From: a bacterium
GTDB lineage: Bacteria; SZUA-182; DTGQ01
Assembly (NCBI GenBank): GCA_023512255.1
Contig: JAILZY010000004.1
Span: forward strand, 35,780-99,779
Direction of reading: 5' to 3'
Length of the DNA: 64,000 nt
The notes under the pieces are model-generated. The model was not told the origin of the DNA. It saw only the letters and a list, made by a program, of their open reading frames with translations, and searched no databases. Within the stretch, counting starts at the first letter, position 1. The number at the start of each line of letters is the position of its first letter. The position numbers and the translations under genes are program-made. Of the stretch, positions 37,457 through 46,510 are shown one piece after another.

Positions 37457-37500
37457 TTGCAAAATTGCAAATTAAGCAAATCGACTATTGCAAAATTGCA
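37457..37500. promoter_or_regulatory. Direct repeat TTGCAAAATTGCA, 31 bp apart
   Basis: TTGCAAAATTGCA at 37457-37469 and 37488-37500, three helical turns apart, upstream (~165 bp) of the small membrane peptide gene on minus. The spacing suits a cooperative operator; the regulator is unknown. Confidence 0.4.
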
Positions 37501-37671
37501 TTTAGGAGCCGACCGCGCCTTGAGCAGCTTTGAGAGTCTGCTTAGACCATAACTTAATTAAGAGAGCAAAATATATCGTGTCATGACTAATAATCGGCAC
37601 TCTTGATTCTCACCGCAGTAGATGGATGGTAGATGTATGGTTGATATGAGGGGCATTTTGGGCTATTATTG

Positions 37672-38865
37672 CTATATCTCAGATTGAATATTTTTTTGCC
37701 GACTGAGATAACCGATAGACAAGGGAAGGGCAAGGAGTATATAAGGGAAAAAATTCATGCTGGTAGCGCTAAAGGGAATGAGAACTCCCCCTAACTCTGT
37801 TAGATTATACACCATATGACCGAAAAAAGTAGCTGCACTTCCAAGGAGAATGGCTTTTAGTTGAGGATTCTTAATCTTTTTCTCTGTCTGAAGTGCACTA
37901 TAAATGAGGACAATATAAAAAGCTAATACCAGAAAAACGGAAAATACCCCAAGTTGAGCAGCCGTAGATAGATAGACACTGTGTCCGTGGACTATATTTT
38001 GAGGATTTACACCCCAGCCTAGGCCCAAAAACGGATTTTCTACCACAGCCTTCCAATATTCATTCCAAACCGGTCGGTCTTCATACACCTTTTGCCAGGT
38101 GGTTTGATAAATTCCTCCTCCTACCAATACATAAGTTGACAAGCCTATTATGATGAGGAAAAATAAAATTCCTACACCCAAGGCCTTATTTTTCCGAAAG
38201 AGCAGAAAGAACAAGGCAAATATGAACCCGTTCCAAGAAGATCGGGCAGAAGATAATATAAAGGCGTAACCTACCAAAATGATAAGCAGAAATCGCCAGA
38301 TTCTGTATCTGCCTTGAAAATTAGAATTTATACCATAGTATGACAGTATTAAGGGAAAAAATAGAAAGATAAAATGTCCCAGGAAATTCGGATTACAAAA
38401 TCCAGCATAAATATTTTTAAACAGTTTCTCCCCATTGGCCAGTTTCTGAAAAGATTCCAAAGTGGACCAGCAGGAAACAAAAATAACTAAAAAAGTTATT
38501 ATTTTGCGGAAAAATTGGACATTCTCTTCACTTCGAGCAAAAAAGTCATAGAAAATGTAGGAATCGAGCAAGGCAATCAAAAGGTGAGCCATTCGCTTTA
38601 CTCCACTGGCTGGATCTTTAGAAAAAAAGATGGATACACACGCCCAGAATAAAAAAATATAAAGAACGCTCAGGAGCCCTCTCTCCTGAAGGGGAATAAA
38701 TACCCTCCTTTGAAGGATATTTTTTGTAATCCAGACAACAAAAAGTAATCCATTCATCCCCCATAGCAACAGCCGGGATTGCCAGGTAGGAAGAGCGAAA
38801 TAATCCATGGAACACATAATTAATAACCAGGCGATAATAATTGTTTTTAGTAGCTTATCTTCCAT
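37672..38865 (-). CDS. O-antigen ligase/polymerase family membrane protein
   Basis: A 397-residue polytopic protein with about ten to eleven hydrophobic segments. The large periplasmic loop in the C-terminal half has RPVWNEYWKAVVENPFLGLG and NPQNIVHGHSVYLSTAAQLG, the conserved Arg and His region of the Wzy_C (O-antigen ligase, WaaL/Wzy) family. It would ligate or polymerise lipid-linked polysaccharide at the periplasmic face. It opens a polysaccharide region with glycosyltransferases and a polyprenyl glycosylphosphotransferase. Ligase versus polymerase cannot be separated from sequence. Confidence 0.8.
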   Translation of the reverse strand: MEDKLLKTIIIAWLLIMCSMDYFALPTWQSRLLLWGMNGLLFVVWITKNILQRRVFIPLQERGLLSVLYIFLFWACVSIFFSKDPASGVKRMAHLLIALLDSYIFYDFFARSEENVQFFRKIITFLVIFVSCWSTLESFQKLANGEKLFKNIYAGFCNPNFLGHFIFLFFPLILSYYGINSNFQGRYRIWRFLLIILVGYAFILSSARSSWNGFIFALFFLLFRKNKALGVGILFFLIIIGLSTYVLVGGGIYQTTWQKVYEDRPVWNEYWKAVVENPFLGLGWGVNPQNIVHGHSVYLSTAAQLGVFSVFLVLAFYIVLIYSALQTEKKIKNPQLKAILLGSAATFFGHMVYNLTELGGVLIPFSATSMNFFPYILLALPLSIGYLSRQKNIQSEI

Positions 38866-38980
38866 CAGGTGTAATTTACTCCCATTGAAGGTGATATGGA
38901 ATTATGTTATTTTATGGAGATAAGTTAAGCATTGGCAGCCTTCTCTCTTTAACTTAACTATGATCTGCAAAAGAGGCGTA

Positions 38981-40474
38981 ATGAAAAAACCTGGTGATTT
39001 AAAGTTTATATCTAGCTTGATGAAATATGGATTGTTGATAGGCGCGCTTTCATATTTCATAGTCTTTATTATTATCGCTCTTTGCCGAATTCGATATCCG
39101 TTTGAGCTGGAGTGGCTCGAAGGAGGCGCCCTGGAGCAGGTTAGAAGGATACTTTATGGACAAAAACTTTACGTTTCACCATCATTGAAATTTGTGCCAT
39201 TTATTTATACTCCTTTTTATTTTTATATTTCTGCGGCTGTATCAAAAGTGAGCGGTATAGGATTCACCTCCTTGAGGCTTGTATCACTGACCGCCTCTTT
39301 GGGTTGTTTTTTGATCATATTCTTTATCGTTAAACAAGAGACAAGAGATACTTTTGCAGCTATTCTTGCCTCTTGTTTATTCGTAGCTACATTCCGCATC
39401 TCTGGGGCATGGTTTGACATTGCTCGAGTAGACTCATTATTTCTTGCCCTTCTCTTAGCAGCACTTTATGAGCTCAAATTTAAAGATTCATCTAAATCAT
39501 CCATAGGAGCCGGGATATTTATATCTCTCTCTTTTTTAACCAAACAAATAGCACTTTTTATCTCCCTGCCGATAATGATTTATTGTCTCTTAGTGAGGAG
39601 ACGAAGCTCCATTTATCTTCTAGGTACAGTAGGAGTAATTATAGGGGTAAGCACCTTCCTTCTTAATTACTTTCATAATGGATGGTACAACTATTACATT
39701 TTTTATTTGCCAAGGCAGCACGGGATTCTTAAATCTGCATTTTTTTACTTCTGGTCTTATGATCTCAGGCCAATTTCTATCGCTATCGCTATGTCCATCC
39801 TCTATCTATTCATTCAGTTTTGGCATAAAGCGAAAGAAAATTATCTATTCTATTTTTTATCAGCCGCTGGTATGATAGGAGGAGCATGGCTTTCAAGGCT
39901 TCATTCCGGCTCTTATGATAATGTTTTACTCCCTGCCTGTGCCATAATATCTATACTTTTTGGATTATCTGTGCATTCAATTTTTCAACTTATTTTAGCT
40001 GCACCTGCCAATAGCCGGAGCCTAATAGAACTCTATGTTTATCTTGTTTGTATCATCCAATTTGCCTGCCTTATCTACAATCCATTTGACCAGATTCCCA
40101 ATCAATGGGATTTAGAAGCGGGTAAGAAGTTTATTACCCAAATAACCCAGATAAAGGGCAATGTTTTTATTCCTTATCATCCGTATCTGGCAACACTGGC
40201 CAACAAGAGCTCTTTCGCCCATGCTATGGCTATGGCTGATATTATCAGAGGAGATAAGGGAGAAGTCAAGGAAGAATTGGCAAATCAGGTGAGGGATGCC
40301 CTGAGGGGAAAAACCTTTAGCGCCATTTTCCTTGACTCAAAACAGAATTGGTTTCAAGAAGAGGTTGACCGCTATTATAGGCCGATCCAGTATCCAATTT
40401 TTAATACTGAAACTGCATTCCGACCAGTAACGGGTGGAAACACAAGGCCTGAATTTGTCTATGTTCCCAGATAA
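38981..40474 (+). CDS. GT-C type membrane glycosyltransferase
   Basis: A ~497-residue polytopic protein with about ten to eleven hydrophobic segments. The first periplasmic loop has ELEWLEGG, the acidic site expected for GT-C enzymes that use polyprenyl-phosphate sugars, and LKFVPFIYTPFYFYISAAV follows, typical of GT39/PMT-like proteins. The C-terminal ~100 residues are soluble (NVFIPYHPYLATLANKSSF). The ATG at 38981 with AGAGGCG upstream is chosen over one seven codons earlier. It is divergent from the ligase gene. Donor and acceptor are unknown. Confidence 0.7.
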   Translation: MKKPGDLKFISSLMKYGLLIGALSYFIVFIIIALCRIRYPFELEWLEGGALEQVRRILYGQKLYVSPSLKFVPFIYTPFYFYISAAVSKVSGIGFTSLRLVSLTASLGCFLIIFFIVKQETRDTFAAILASCLFVATFRISGAWFDIARVDSLFLALLLAALYELKFKDSSKSSIGAGIFISLSFLTKQIALFISLPIMIYCLLVRRRSSIYLLGTVGVIIGVSTFLLNYFHNGWYNYYIFYLPRQHGILKSAFFYFWSYDLRPISIAIAMSILYLFIQFWHKAKENYLFYFLSAAGMIGGAWLSRLHSGSYDNVLLPACAIISILFGLSVHSIFQLILAAPANSRSLIELYVYLVCIIQFACLIYNPFDQIPNQWDLEAGKKFITQITQIKGNVFIPYHPYLATLANKSSFAHAMAMADIIRGDKGEVKEELANQVRDALRGKTFSAIFLDSKQNWFQEEVDRYYRPIQYPIFNTETAFRPVTGGNTRPEFVYVPR

Positions 40475-40533
40475 TGCAGATATTTAAGAAACGCTCATGG
40501 CCATTTTCGGTGAAAGGTCAGCTAAATCGCCAT

Positions 40534-40615
40534 TCCGTCACTTTCGCGAAAAGCAGGAATCGAGGGGTAAAAATTACTTGGATTCCGGCTCCTCACGAAT
40601 GGTAGCCATGAGCTA
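40534..40615. repeat. Degenerate dispersed inverted repeat
   Basis: GTCACTTTCGCGAAAAGCAG and GGATTCCGGCTCCTCACGAATG resemble the ends of the widespread palindromic element (CGTCATTCCCGCGAAAGCGG type) also seen at 44993-45077. Non-coding. Confidence 0.45.
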
Positions 40616-40764
40616 ATGCGAGTCCCCAAAGGAGCAAAATCAACCTTGATGAAAAGTTTTCTGAGGATAGTTTGAAGCTGATCGGCCTTCGGCCAAAGAC
40701 CTCTTTGGGCATTGAACCCAAAATCCCAGCCATTATCTCATTGTCTCAAGCGTTAAGCATACAT

Positions 40765-41676
40765 TCAACATATCTGGCAAAGAGTTTCTACCTTATGGTA
40801 CTTTTGAGTTTCCGGTTGGATGGTAACATGGTTGACTCCAAACTCCTCTTGAAGTATCAGGCAGGCTTGATCCATAATCTTTTCTGCTTCTGCCAAAGAG
40901 CAATTGTCGAGCAGGATGTGAAAGGAAGCATTGATTTGTTGACTGGATATCCCCCAGACATGGATATGGTGAACATCGTGAATTCCCTCAATAGTGTTTA
41001 ATCGGGTTTTGATTTTCTCAAGATCGATATCTTTCGGTACTCCTTCAAGCAGAATATTGAGGGCTTCCTTTAAGATTTCCCAGCAGTTTACTAAAATGAA
41101 GATAGCGATCGCTATTGACAGGATGGGATCTAGGATGTAGTAGTTTTGGATGAAATACGCGCTGAGGCCGACGAGTAAAACCCCAAGGGATGAGATGGCA
41201 TCGGTCATGAGGTGCACCATCGTACTTTTTATGCTAAGATCGCGGGAGGCACCTTTTTTGAGAATGTGTACCGATAGCAAATTGGCGGTGAGAGCCGTCA
41301 GGGAGACCCAAATTATAACCTGGCCCATAATAGGCTCAGGGTGTTGAATCCGCTTAATCCCTTTCCAGAACAGAAAGGCGGCGACTAGGAGCAGCAGCAC
41401 TACGTTTAGGATAGCAGCTATGGTTTCCGCTCTTTTGAAGCCGAAGCTTTTGGTATAGGTTGCTTTCTTTAAGCTCAGCTTATGGGCGCTTAAGGTAATA
41501 AGAATTGAGCTGACATCACTGAGGTTGTGCATGGAATCGGAGATCAGGGCAAGACTGTGAGAGTAAATTCCGGCCACAAATTCTATGATCACAATGGTGA
41601 GGTTGAGGATGAGCGAGAGAAGCAAGCGAGAGAGATTTTGATTGTAGAGGTCTGATGATCTATGATTGTGGCTCAT
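40765..41676 (-). CDS. Cation diffusion facilitator (zinc/cobalt efflux, CzcD-like)
   Basis: A 303-residue CDF transporter. An N-terminal His-containing tail (MSHNHRSS) is followed by six membrane segments. The metal-site contexts are SLALISDSMHNLSD in segment 2 and VHLMTDAISS in segment 5. The short loop between segments 4 and 5 (SVHILKKGASRDLS) and the cytoplasmic domain (VHHIHVWGISSQQINASFHIL) fit the ZnT/CzcD branch. It exports Zn(II), Co(II) or Cd(II) in exchange for protons. It is the only non-polysaccharide gene between the surface-glycan genes. Repeats flank it. Confidence 0.92.
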   Translation of the reverse strand: MSHNHRSSDLYNQNLSRLLLSLILNLTIVIIEFVAGIYSHSLALISDSMHNLSDVSSILITLSAHKLSLKKATYTKSFGFKRAETIAAILNVVLLLLVAAFLFWKGIKRIQHPEPIMGQVIIWVSLTALTANLLSVHILKKGASRDLSIKSTMVHLMTDAISSLGVLLVGLSAYFIQNYYILDPILSIAIAIFILVNCWEILKEALNILLEGVPKDIDLEKIKTRLNTIEGIHDVHHIHVWGISSQQINASFHILLDNCSLAEAEKIMDQACLILQEEFGVNHVTIQPETQKYHKVETLCQIC

Positions 41677-41938
41677 CTTTTTTCTGCCCGGGTTTCCCCA
41701 AATTCCATAAGATTTGATTTTTTAATAGAATATTTCTAAGTTTACCCTGATTTTCCATTTTTGTCCATAGAATTTTGGGGCTTAATCAGTTATGGCACTG
41801 GTTCAGTTTGATTTAAGATCAAGGTGAAGGTAACCTCGAATATATCTGATCTGAAATGTAATCTACCCCCTTTGCCCAAAAGTGCAAAAGGATAATTATC
41901 TTGATGACTCACCTTGAGATGATCGGATCAATTTGTCC

Positions 41939-43477
41939 TTACGGATAAAACTGACAGACCTCTCCCTTTTCCCCACATAGCGATAAAATGAGCGTCTGAT
42001 CCAAAGAAGCTATACTCTTTAACTCGGCAGGCTCGATTATGCTGACCTCAAAGTCTTCCCGCCCTGATAGCTGTTTGATTCTATGAGTTCCCCATTTTAG
42101 GACATTGAATCCTCTCAGCAGAAAAACCGAATACTCCCCCTGCCGAGGATTGGCCGGTGGGTTAACGAGCAGTAGTTTGCCACCTCTAGGTATTTGGGAA
42201 AGATAGGGTTCAATCGAGCTTAGCAAAATGTTTGCCCGCTTCCCATTCTCTAGCATAAGAAGCGCTTTACTTTGAATAGCCCCAATGTGGCTGGCCAGCA
42301 GAAAAGCAATGGCCAGCAGCAGACCAAGCTTCCTCCACCGGTATCTTTTGCCCAACTCCAGGTTTTTCCCCACTCCCATGCCGATGAGTGCCGAGGCGAA
42401 CGGCATAAAATTATATACGTAAAGCTCGCTTACATGGCTCAACATGACTGTCGGAAACGAACCAATCAGGGTGGAAATCCCAAGGAAAAACACAAGAGCA
42501 GGCCGATGAGAGCGCCACACCCCAAAAGCCACAAAGAGAATAAAGATTAAAGATAAAACCATGATCGCGGCTAAAGTTACATACTCACCCTGCTGAAGAG
42601 CGGAAAAGGTAGTAACAGTCGATACTGGGAGCAGGGCTGCTGATAGGAGCATGATCATGTTTCGAACGATATTAAATCCGATATGCAACCCGTACCCTGC
42701 AGAATGGAAGAGCGAAGGATCGGCTACGGCCCCCGATCGGAGGACCAGGTAGCCGACCAAGGCTATAAGATATGGGCAGATTTCGATCAGCGCATTTATC
42801 GTCAAAGAGAGTTTGGATCGGCTATTTCTGGCCCTTATTTTAGCTAGTAAGATAATTACCACAATAAGAGGAAAGAACGAAACGCTGGTTTCTTTGCTCA
42901 AAAGAGCAAGAAAGAACATGGCTACGCTGAGAAAAAAAAGGCTCTTGGAGCTAATCTCCTCATAGGGGAGGTCATTTTTTCGTCCTTCTTTCTTTAGGAA
43001 AGATTGCCAGATGAGCCACAGACTGAGACAGCTAAAAAATGTGCCGCACACCTGAGATAGGGTATCATTGCTGAGCACTGCATGGCCATTCGCCTGAGAA
43101 ACGGCCATGAATAAAGAGCCCATGAATGCCTGAAGAGGCGAGAGGGAAACCTTGAGCATAAAAATATAGATCAGCCAACACAAGAAGATATGGATCAGAA
43201 TCTGGCTTACGTGGACTGGTAAGGTATTTAGACCAAAATACCTTTGGATAAGGGCCAAAAATACGGCCTGAAGAGGCCGAAAGGTGAAGATATTGAATGG
43301 ATTAACACGAAAGAAGAGGGAGAAGAGATTAGTAGGCGGAGATAAATCAAAAACAAATTGAAAATCATCTCCATAATATTGAATCCCAAGGCCACGGGAA
43401 TAAACGCCAAACCCTACTAGTAATAGAACCAAGAGCCAAGGAAATGATTTTATTATTAATGAGCTGTTGGTTTTCAA
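41939..43477 (-). CDS. Polytopic membrane protein, probable GT-C glycosyltransferase
   Basis: About 512 residues with around eleven or twelve membrane segments. The first extracytoplasmic loop contains GIQYYGDDFQF, an acidic pair typical of GT-C enzymes, and the second FTFRPLQAVFLAL, as in other large-loop family members. A short soluble domain ends it. The frame is open from an ATG at 43573, but that overlaps the upstream gene by 95 bases. A TTG at 43477, one base after its stop and preceded by AAGAAGG, is the better start. Substrate unknown; the operon with a GT4 enzyme suggests cell-surface glycan synthesis. Confidence 0.65.
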   Translation of the reverse strand: MKTNSSLIIKSFPWLLVLLLVGFGVYSRGLGIQYYGDDFQFVFDLSPPTNLFSLFFRVNPFNIFTFRPLQAVFLALIQRYFGLNTLPVHVSQILIHIFLCWLIYIFMLKVSLSPLQAFMGSLFMAVSQANGHAVLSNDTLSQVCGTFFSCLSLWLIWQSFLKKEGRKNDLPYEEISSKSLFFLSVAMFFLALLSKETSVSFFPLIVVIILLAKIRARNSRSKLSLTINALIEICPYLIALVGYLVLRSGAVADPSLFHSAGYGLHIGFNIVRNMIMLLSAALLPVSTVTTFSALQQGEYVTLAAIMVLSLIFILFVAFGVWRSHRPALVFFLGISTLIGSFPTVMLSHVSELYVYNFMPFASALIGMGVGKNLELGKRYRWRKLGLLLAIAFLLASHIGAIQSKALLMLENGKRANILLSSIEPYLSQIPRGGKLLLVNPPANPRQGEYSVFLLRGFNVLKWGTHRIKQLSGREDFEVSIIEPAELKSIASLDQTLILSLCGEKGEVCQFYP

Positions 43478-43478
43478 A

Positions 43479-44723
43479 CTAAACCTTCTTTCTGCCAGGT
43501 GAGGCGAGGCTAATGATATGAAAATATATCTTTGACAATTCTCTGCCCAGAGATTCAAAGGAGTAGTGGGCATGGTAGTATTCCTTGGCCGCCTTGCCCA
43601 TTTCTTTTACCTTTTGCGGATTTTCCACCAGGTATCTTATTTTCTCCTCCAGGGCATGGATATCTTTTGCTCGGATGAGAAAGCCGGTTTTCCCATCTAC
43701 AATCAGCTCAGGGATCCCCCCGACTCTGGTTCCAATGACAGGTTTGGCATAAAAGTAAGCCAGCGATACGATGCCGGTTTGGGTAGCTGCAGTATAGGGC
43801 AGAACCACAAAATCAGAGGCGGTAAAAATCGGGCCTATTTCAGAATTCTCGATATAGCGGTTGATTAGCACTACCCTGTCTCGGATGGCAGAATAATCGC
43901 AATAGAGTCTCCCCTCACCGGCTATGATAAGCTGTATCCGGTCATGAAATCCTACCTGAAATAGCCTCCCCAGTGCTCCTATCAGGTATTCTATACCCTT
44001 ATAGGAGCGGATGCGGCCGAAAAAAAGTATCTTAACTAGATCGCTTTTTAGCGAGTCCAACTCAGCCGGCCAAATCTTTTGCTCGGATGGGACCTCGATG
44101 ACATTTGAGATCATGTGGGTGGCAAAGATACGGGATGGACAGAGATTGAAGGTGGTCTTGGCTTCAGCGATATGAGAGCTGGCATTGACGTGAAAATAGG
44201 GTATGCGTCTCAGGCACAACTTCCTGATAAGAAAATAAATCAGATTATTGATTCTTTTCAACCAAGGCTGATTAGCTTCATCATGTGGACGGGGGTCATG
44301 AATAGTGATCATCTTGGCCTTGATATCCTGATTAAAAAAGGCTGCTGTCATGACCTCAATGATGCTGCCCGTGCTGTAGTGGATAAGATGAGGATTTATC
44401 TTTTTGATCAGTCGGGCAACTTGAAAGTGGTAGAGAGGGTTATAGACATAGAACAGCAGCCGGCGGAATTTTTTACCAAGGTCTGTTTCATAGGGAAGAA
44501 AAAATACCCTTATCCTGTCTGAGGAAAAGCGTGATGGATGATAAATATTCTCTGTCTCCTGAGAGCGCAAGGTAATAAAATAGATATCAATTTGCTCGTC
44601 GCTAAGCTCTAAGGCCTTAAGTATAGTATAGGGGATTTGAGCCATTCCTCCCCAGGCCTCCATACCCAGGAGGCAGATTTTTTTTAGATTATGGCTGTGG
44701 GGAGAAGCGCTTTTATCTAACAT
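43479..44723 (-). CDS. Glycosyltransferase family 4
   Basis: A 414-residue GT-B enzyme. The N-terminal domain has KKICLLGMEAWGGMAQIP and a VHSTG-like HYSTGSIIEV segment. The C-terminal nucleotide-sugar domain has VKILFFGRIRSYKGIEYLIGAL, then LIIAGEG, and the E-x7-E-like TGIVSLAYFYAKPVIGTRVGGIPELI signature. It transfers a sugar from a nucleotide donor in retaining fashion, in the cytoplasm, probably for a lipid-linked glycan. The downstream GT-C gene begins one base after its stop, so the two are coupled. Confidence 0.85.
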   Translation of the reverse strand: MLDKSASPHSHNLKKICLLGMEAWGGMAQIPYTILKALELSDEQIDIYFITLRSQETENIYHPSRFSSDRIRVFFLPYETDLGKKFRRLLFYVYNPLYHFQVARLIKKINPHLIHYSTGSIIEVMTAAFFNQDIKAKMITIHDPRPHDEANQPWLKRINNLIYFLIRKLCLRRIPYFHVNASSHIAEAKTTFNLCPSRIFATHMISNVIEVPSEQKIWPAELDSLKSDLVKILFFGRIRSYKGIEYLIGALGRLFQVGFHDRIQLIIAGEGRLYCDYSAIRDRVVLINRYIENSEIGPIFTASDFVVLPYTAATQTGIVSLAYFYAKPVIGTRVGGIPELIVDGKTGFLIRAKDIHALEEKIRYLVENPQKVKEMGKAAKEYYHAHYSFESLGRELSKIYFHIISLASPGRKKV

Positions 44724-44770
44724 AAAATCTTATGGTTATATCTCTACACTTTTGCAGAACTCTCCCCATG

Positions 44771-44808
44771 CCTTGAACTTCTTGAAAGTTATCTTTCATA
44801 CCAAACCC
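44771..44808. repeat. 38-bp dispersed repeat, copy 1
   Basis: CCTTGAACTTCTTGAAAGTT and the following ATCTTTCATACCAAACC are almost identical to 56849-56886. The centre GAAAG-TTAT-CTTTC is a small hairpin. Confidence 0.6.
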
Positions 44809-44992
44809 ACTAAAATCAAGGGGTCAGAGAAAAAGTGCAAAAGTATAGATATCTATAATATTATTATTATTTTTGTTTGATCAATTAGAATATTTAGAAA
44901 ATTATTTATATTATCTTTAAAAACTATACTTACTACTGACACATTTTATCTTCCGGTTTTGTATGTGCCTTTTAAGTGCAGGCATTTCATGT

Positions 44993-45077
44993 CATTTCAT
45001 TCCCCCGTAGGCGGGAATCCAGAGGGTTGCTGCAATCATACATGGATTACCACTTTCGCGGGAGTGACGATAAAAGT
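44993..45077. repeat. Palindromic dispersed element (~85 bp)
   Basis: TCATTCCCCCGTAGGCGGGA with ATCCA, and at the other end TGGATTACCACTTTCGCGGG with AGTGACGA, are inverted copies of one end. The pattern is a common non-coding palindrome of bacterial genomes, and a degenerate version is at 40534. Confidence 0.6.
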
Positions 45078-45111
45078 GTCCGGTAGTGAAAAACCATATA
45101 CTCCTATCCCC

Positions 45112-45369
45112 CTATCTTAATCTACTTGATGATGCTTTTGGATAGTCGAGATTCTCGCTCTTGTAGCCTTCTTCCTCTTCTAATACCGGATAGATTGTCT
45201 GAGATACCCGATCGGCTTTCTTCCACATTGGAGGTTGGCTTCCCTGAATAAATCTAACAAAACTCATGAATCCAGCCATATTCAAAGACACAAAGTAAAA
45301 AGGAAAATAGAAAATTTCACATAACGCCTGAAATAATCTCATACCATAGCGCTCCTCAAAGTTTTTCAT
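45112..45369 (-). CDS. Detached C-terminal part of a GT2 glycosyltransferase
   Basis: An 85-residue frame whose first ~60 residues (LFQALCEIFYFPFYFVSLNM, then GFMSFVRFIQGSQPPMWKKADR) look exactly like the C-terminal membrane and W-x-K end of membrane GT2 enzymes. The upstream GT2 gene stops 37 bases before it, just where this part should follow. Reading through would need one frameshift and bypass of a TGA. So this is either the tail of a broken gene or a separately translated fragment. Only a weak AAAGAG lies before the ATG. Confidence 0.6.
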   Translation of the reverse strand: MKNFEERYGMRLFQALCEIFYFPFYFVSLNMAGFMSFVRFIQGSQPPMWKKADRVSQTIYPVLEEEEGYKSENLDYPKASSSRLR

Positions 45370-45406
45370 CGGAACAATACTCTTTCATACCAGGCTATAT
45401 GACTTA

Positions 45407-46462
45407 TCATCCCCGCGCTTTCTCCTTATTCCACAGGTAACACAGAAAGCCCAGGAAAGCCGTTAGGTAGAAGGAAATCTGGCTTCCGATCAAGTACTGA
45501 TATAGTCGCCCCTGATGAACCAGGAAGATATTGCTGATCAGGGCGGCTATCAGGACAAAGGGGAGAAACCAGCGGATGATCTTATGTGACCACAGGATAT
45601 AGGCGATCAGTCCCTGGGTCGGAGACAGGAGAGGATAAATATACTTGAGTCCATTGAAATTGCCTGCCCCGATTCTGATCTTTTGCTCAAAAGAATCCTC
45701 AACCCGGATACAGGTATCCTCTATAGCCACAATTTGCGGATCACTGATGGCTCGATAGCCCATGCCGATGATCCGCAAGGTAATGATAAAGTCATCCATT
45801 ATGGCCCGATCAGTCGGCAGCGGTCTGAACAGGGATTTTCGGATAGCGTAAATGCCGCCGTTTGCTCCTGGAAGGGAAGCGATATTTCCTTCTAGCCTCT
45901 TTACCCAGGTTTCATAATTCCAGAATCGGCTCTCGATCATACCAAGCGGATTCCCTTTCACCGGTCGAAATCGCAGCCTGCCGGACACACAGCCGATTTT
46001 CGGATCCGCAAAGTGCCGAACCAGCTTTCGGACCGTATCCTTTTGAACAAAGGTATTGGCATCGGAAAAGACCACAATTTCTCCCCTAGCCCGGGGGAGA
46101 CAGATATTGAGCGCTTTGCTCTTTCCTCCTCTGGGCCGGATAGGAATAAAATGGAGGGCCCCCTTTTTGTGATAGGGAGCAATGATTTCATCGGTGCCGT
46201 CGGTGCAGCAGTCTGTAGCTAAAATGATTTCAAGTTTTTCTTTCGGATAGTCCAGCGAAAGGCAGTTTTCGATTTTCTTCTGTATAACCTGCTTTTCGTT
46301 GTGGGCAACTACGACCACGGACACTAAGGGCAGGAAACTCTCATCGATTAGATGATCTTTTCTCTTTCTGAGGAGTATATTGAGTATGAGCATGATCATT
46401 GGATAGATAAGATAAGTATAGAGAATTAGAAATAAGCTAAAGAAAAACAGAATCTTAAGCAT
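45407..46462 (-). CDS. Membrane GT2 family glycosyltransferase (C-terminally short)
   Basis: A 351-residue GT2 enzyme. One N-terminal membrane segment is followed by a GT-A domain: LVSVVVVAHNEKQVIQKKIE, ILATDCCTDGTDE, VFSDANTFVQKD (the D-x-D-like metal site), GANGGIYAIRKSLF and MDDFIITLRI (the catalytic acidic region). Then come EDSFEQKIRIGAGN and two membrane segments near the end. The expected last membrane segment and W-x-K tail are missing; they are encoded by the next frame. The catalytic domain is complete, so activity is possible. It lies between the phosphotransferase and the fragment. Confidence 0.8.
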   Translation of the reverse strand: MLKILFFFSLFLILYTYLIYPMIMLILNILLRKRKDHLIDESFLPLVSVVVVAHNEKQVIQKKIENCLSLDYPKEKLEIILATDCCTDGTDEIIAPYHKKGALHFIPIRPRGGKSKALNICLPRARGEIVVFSDANTFVQKDTVRKLVRHFADPKIGCVSGRLRFRPVKGNPLGMIESRFWNYETWVKRLEGNIASLPGANGGIYAIRKSLFRPLPTDRAIMDDFIITLRIIGMGYRAISDPQIVAIEDTCIRVEDSFEQKIRIGAGNFNGLKYIYPLLSPTQGLIAYILWSHKIIRWFLPFVLIAALISNIFLVHQGRLYQYLIGSQISFYLTAFLGFLCYLWNKEKARG

Positions 46463-46510
46463 TGGCGCACCTATGGTAAAAGTACTCTTATCATCTCAAG
46501 ACAAAAAGCC

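Larger units (their letters stand above)
36856..37671. other. Gene-poor region with a small ORF and repeats
   Basis: No gene longer than 23 codons is supported. A perfect hairpin (37116-37158), a small membrane peptide gene (37220-37291) and the direct repeat TTGCAAAATTGCA (37457 and 37488) are listed separately. The rest is AT-rich. Confidence 0.6.
44724..45111. other. Intergenic region with dispersed repeats
   Basis: Contains a ~115-bp element with imperfect terminal inverted repeats (about 44738-44756 and 44836-44852) enclosing a 38-bp core also found at 56849-56886, and a separate palindromic repeat (44993-45077). No gene is supported. Confidence 0.6.

Noticed and set aside
43478..43573. 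ATG 43573 as start of the GT-C gene
   Set aside because: It overlaps the GT4 gene by 95 bases; a TTG one base after that gene's stop has a good ribosome binding site.
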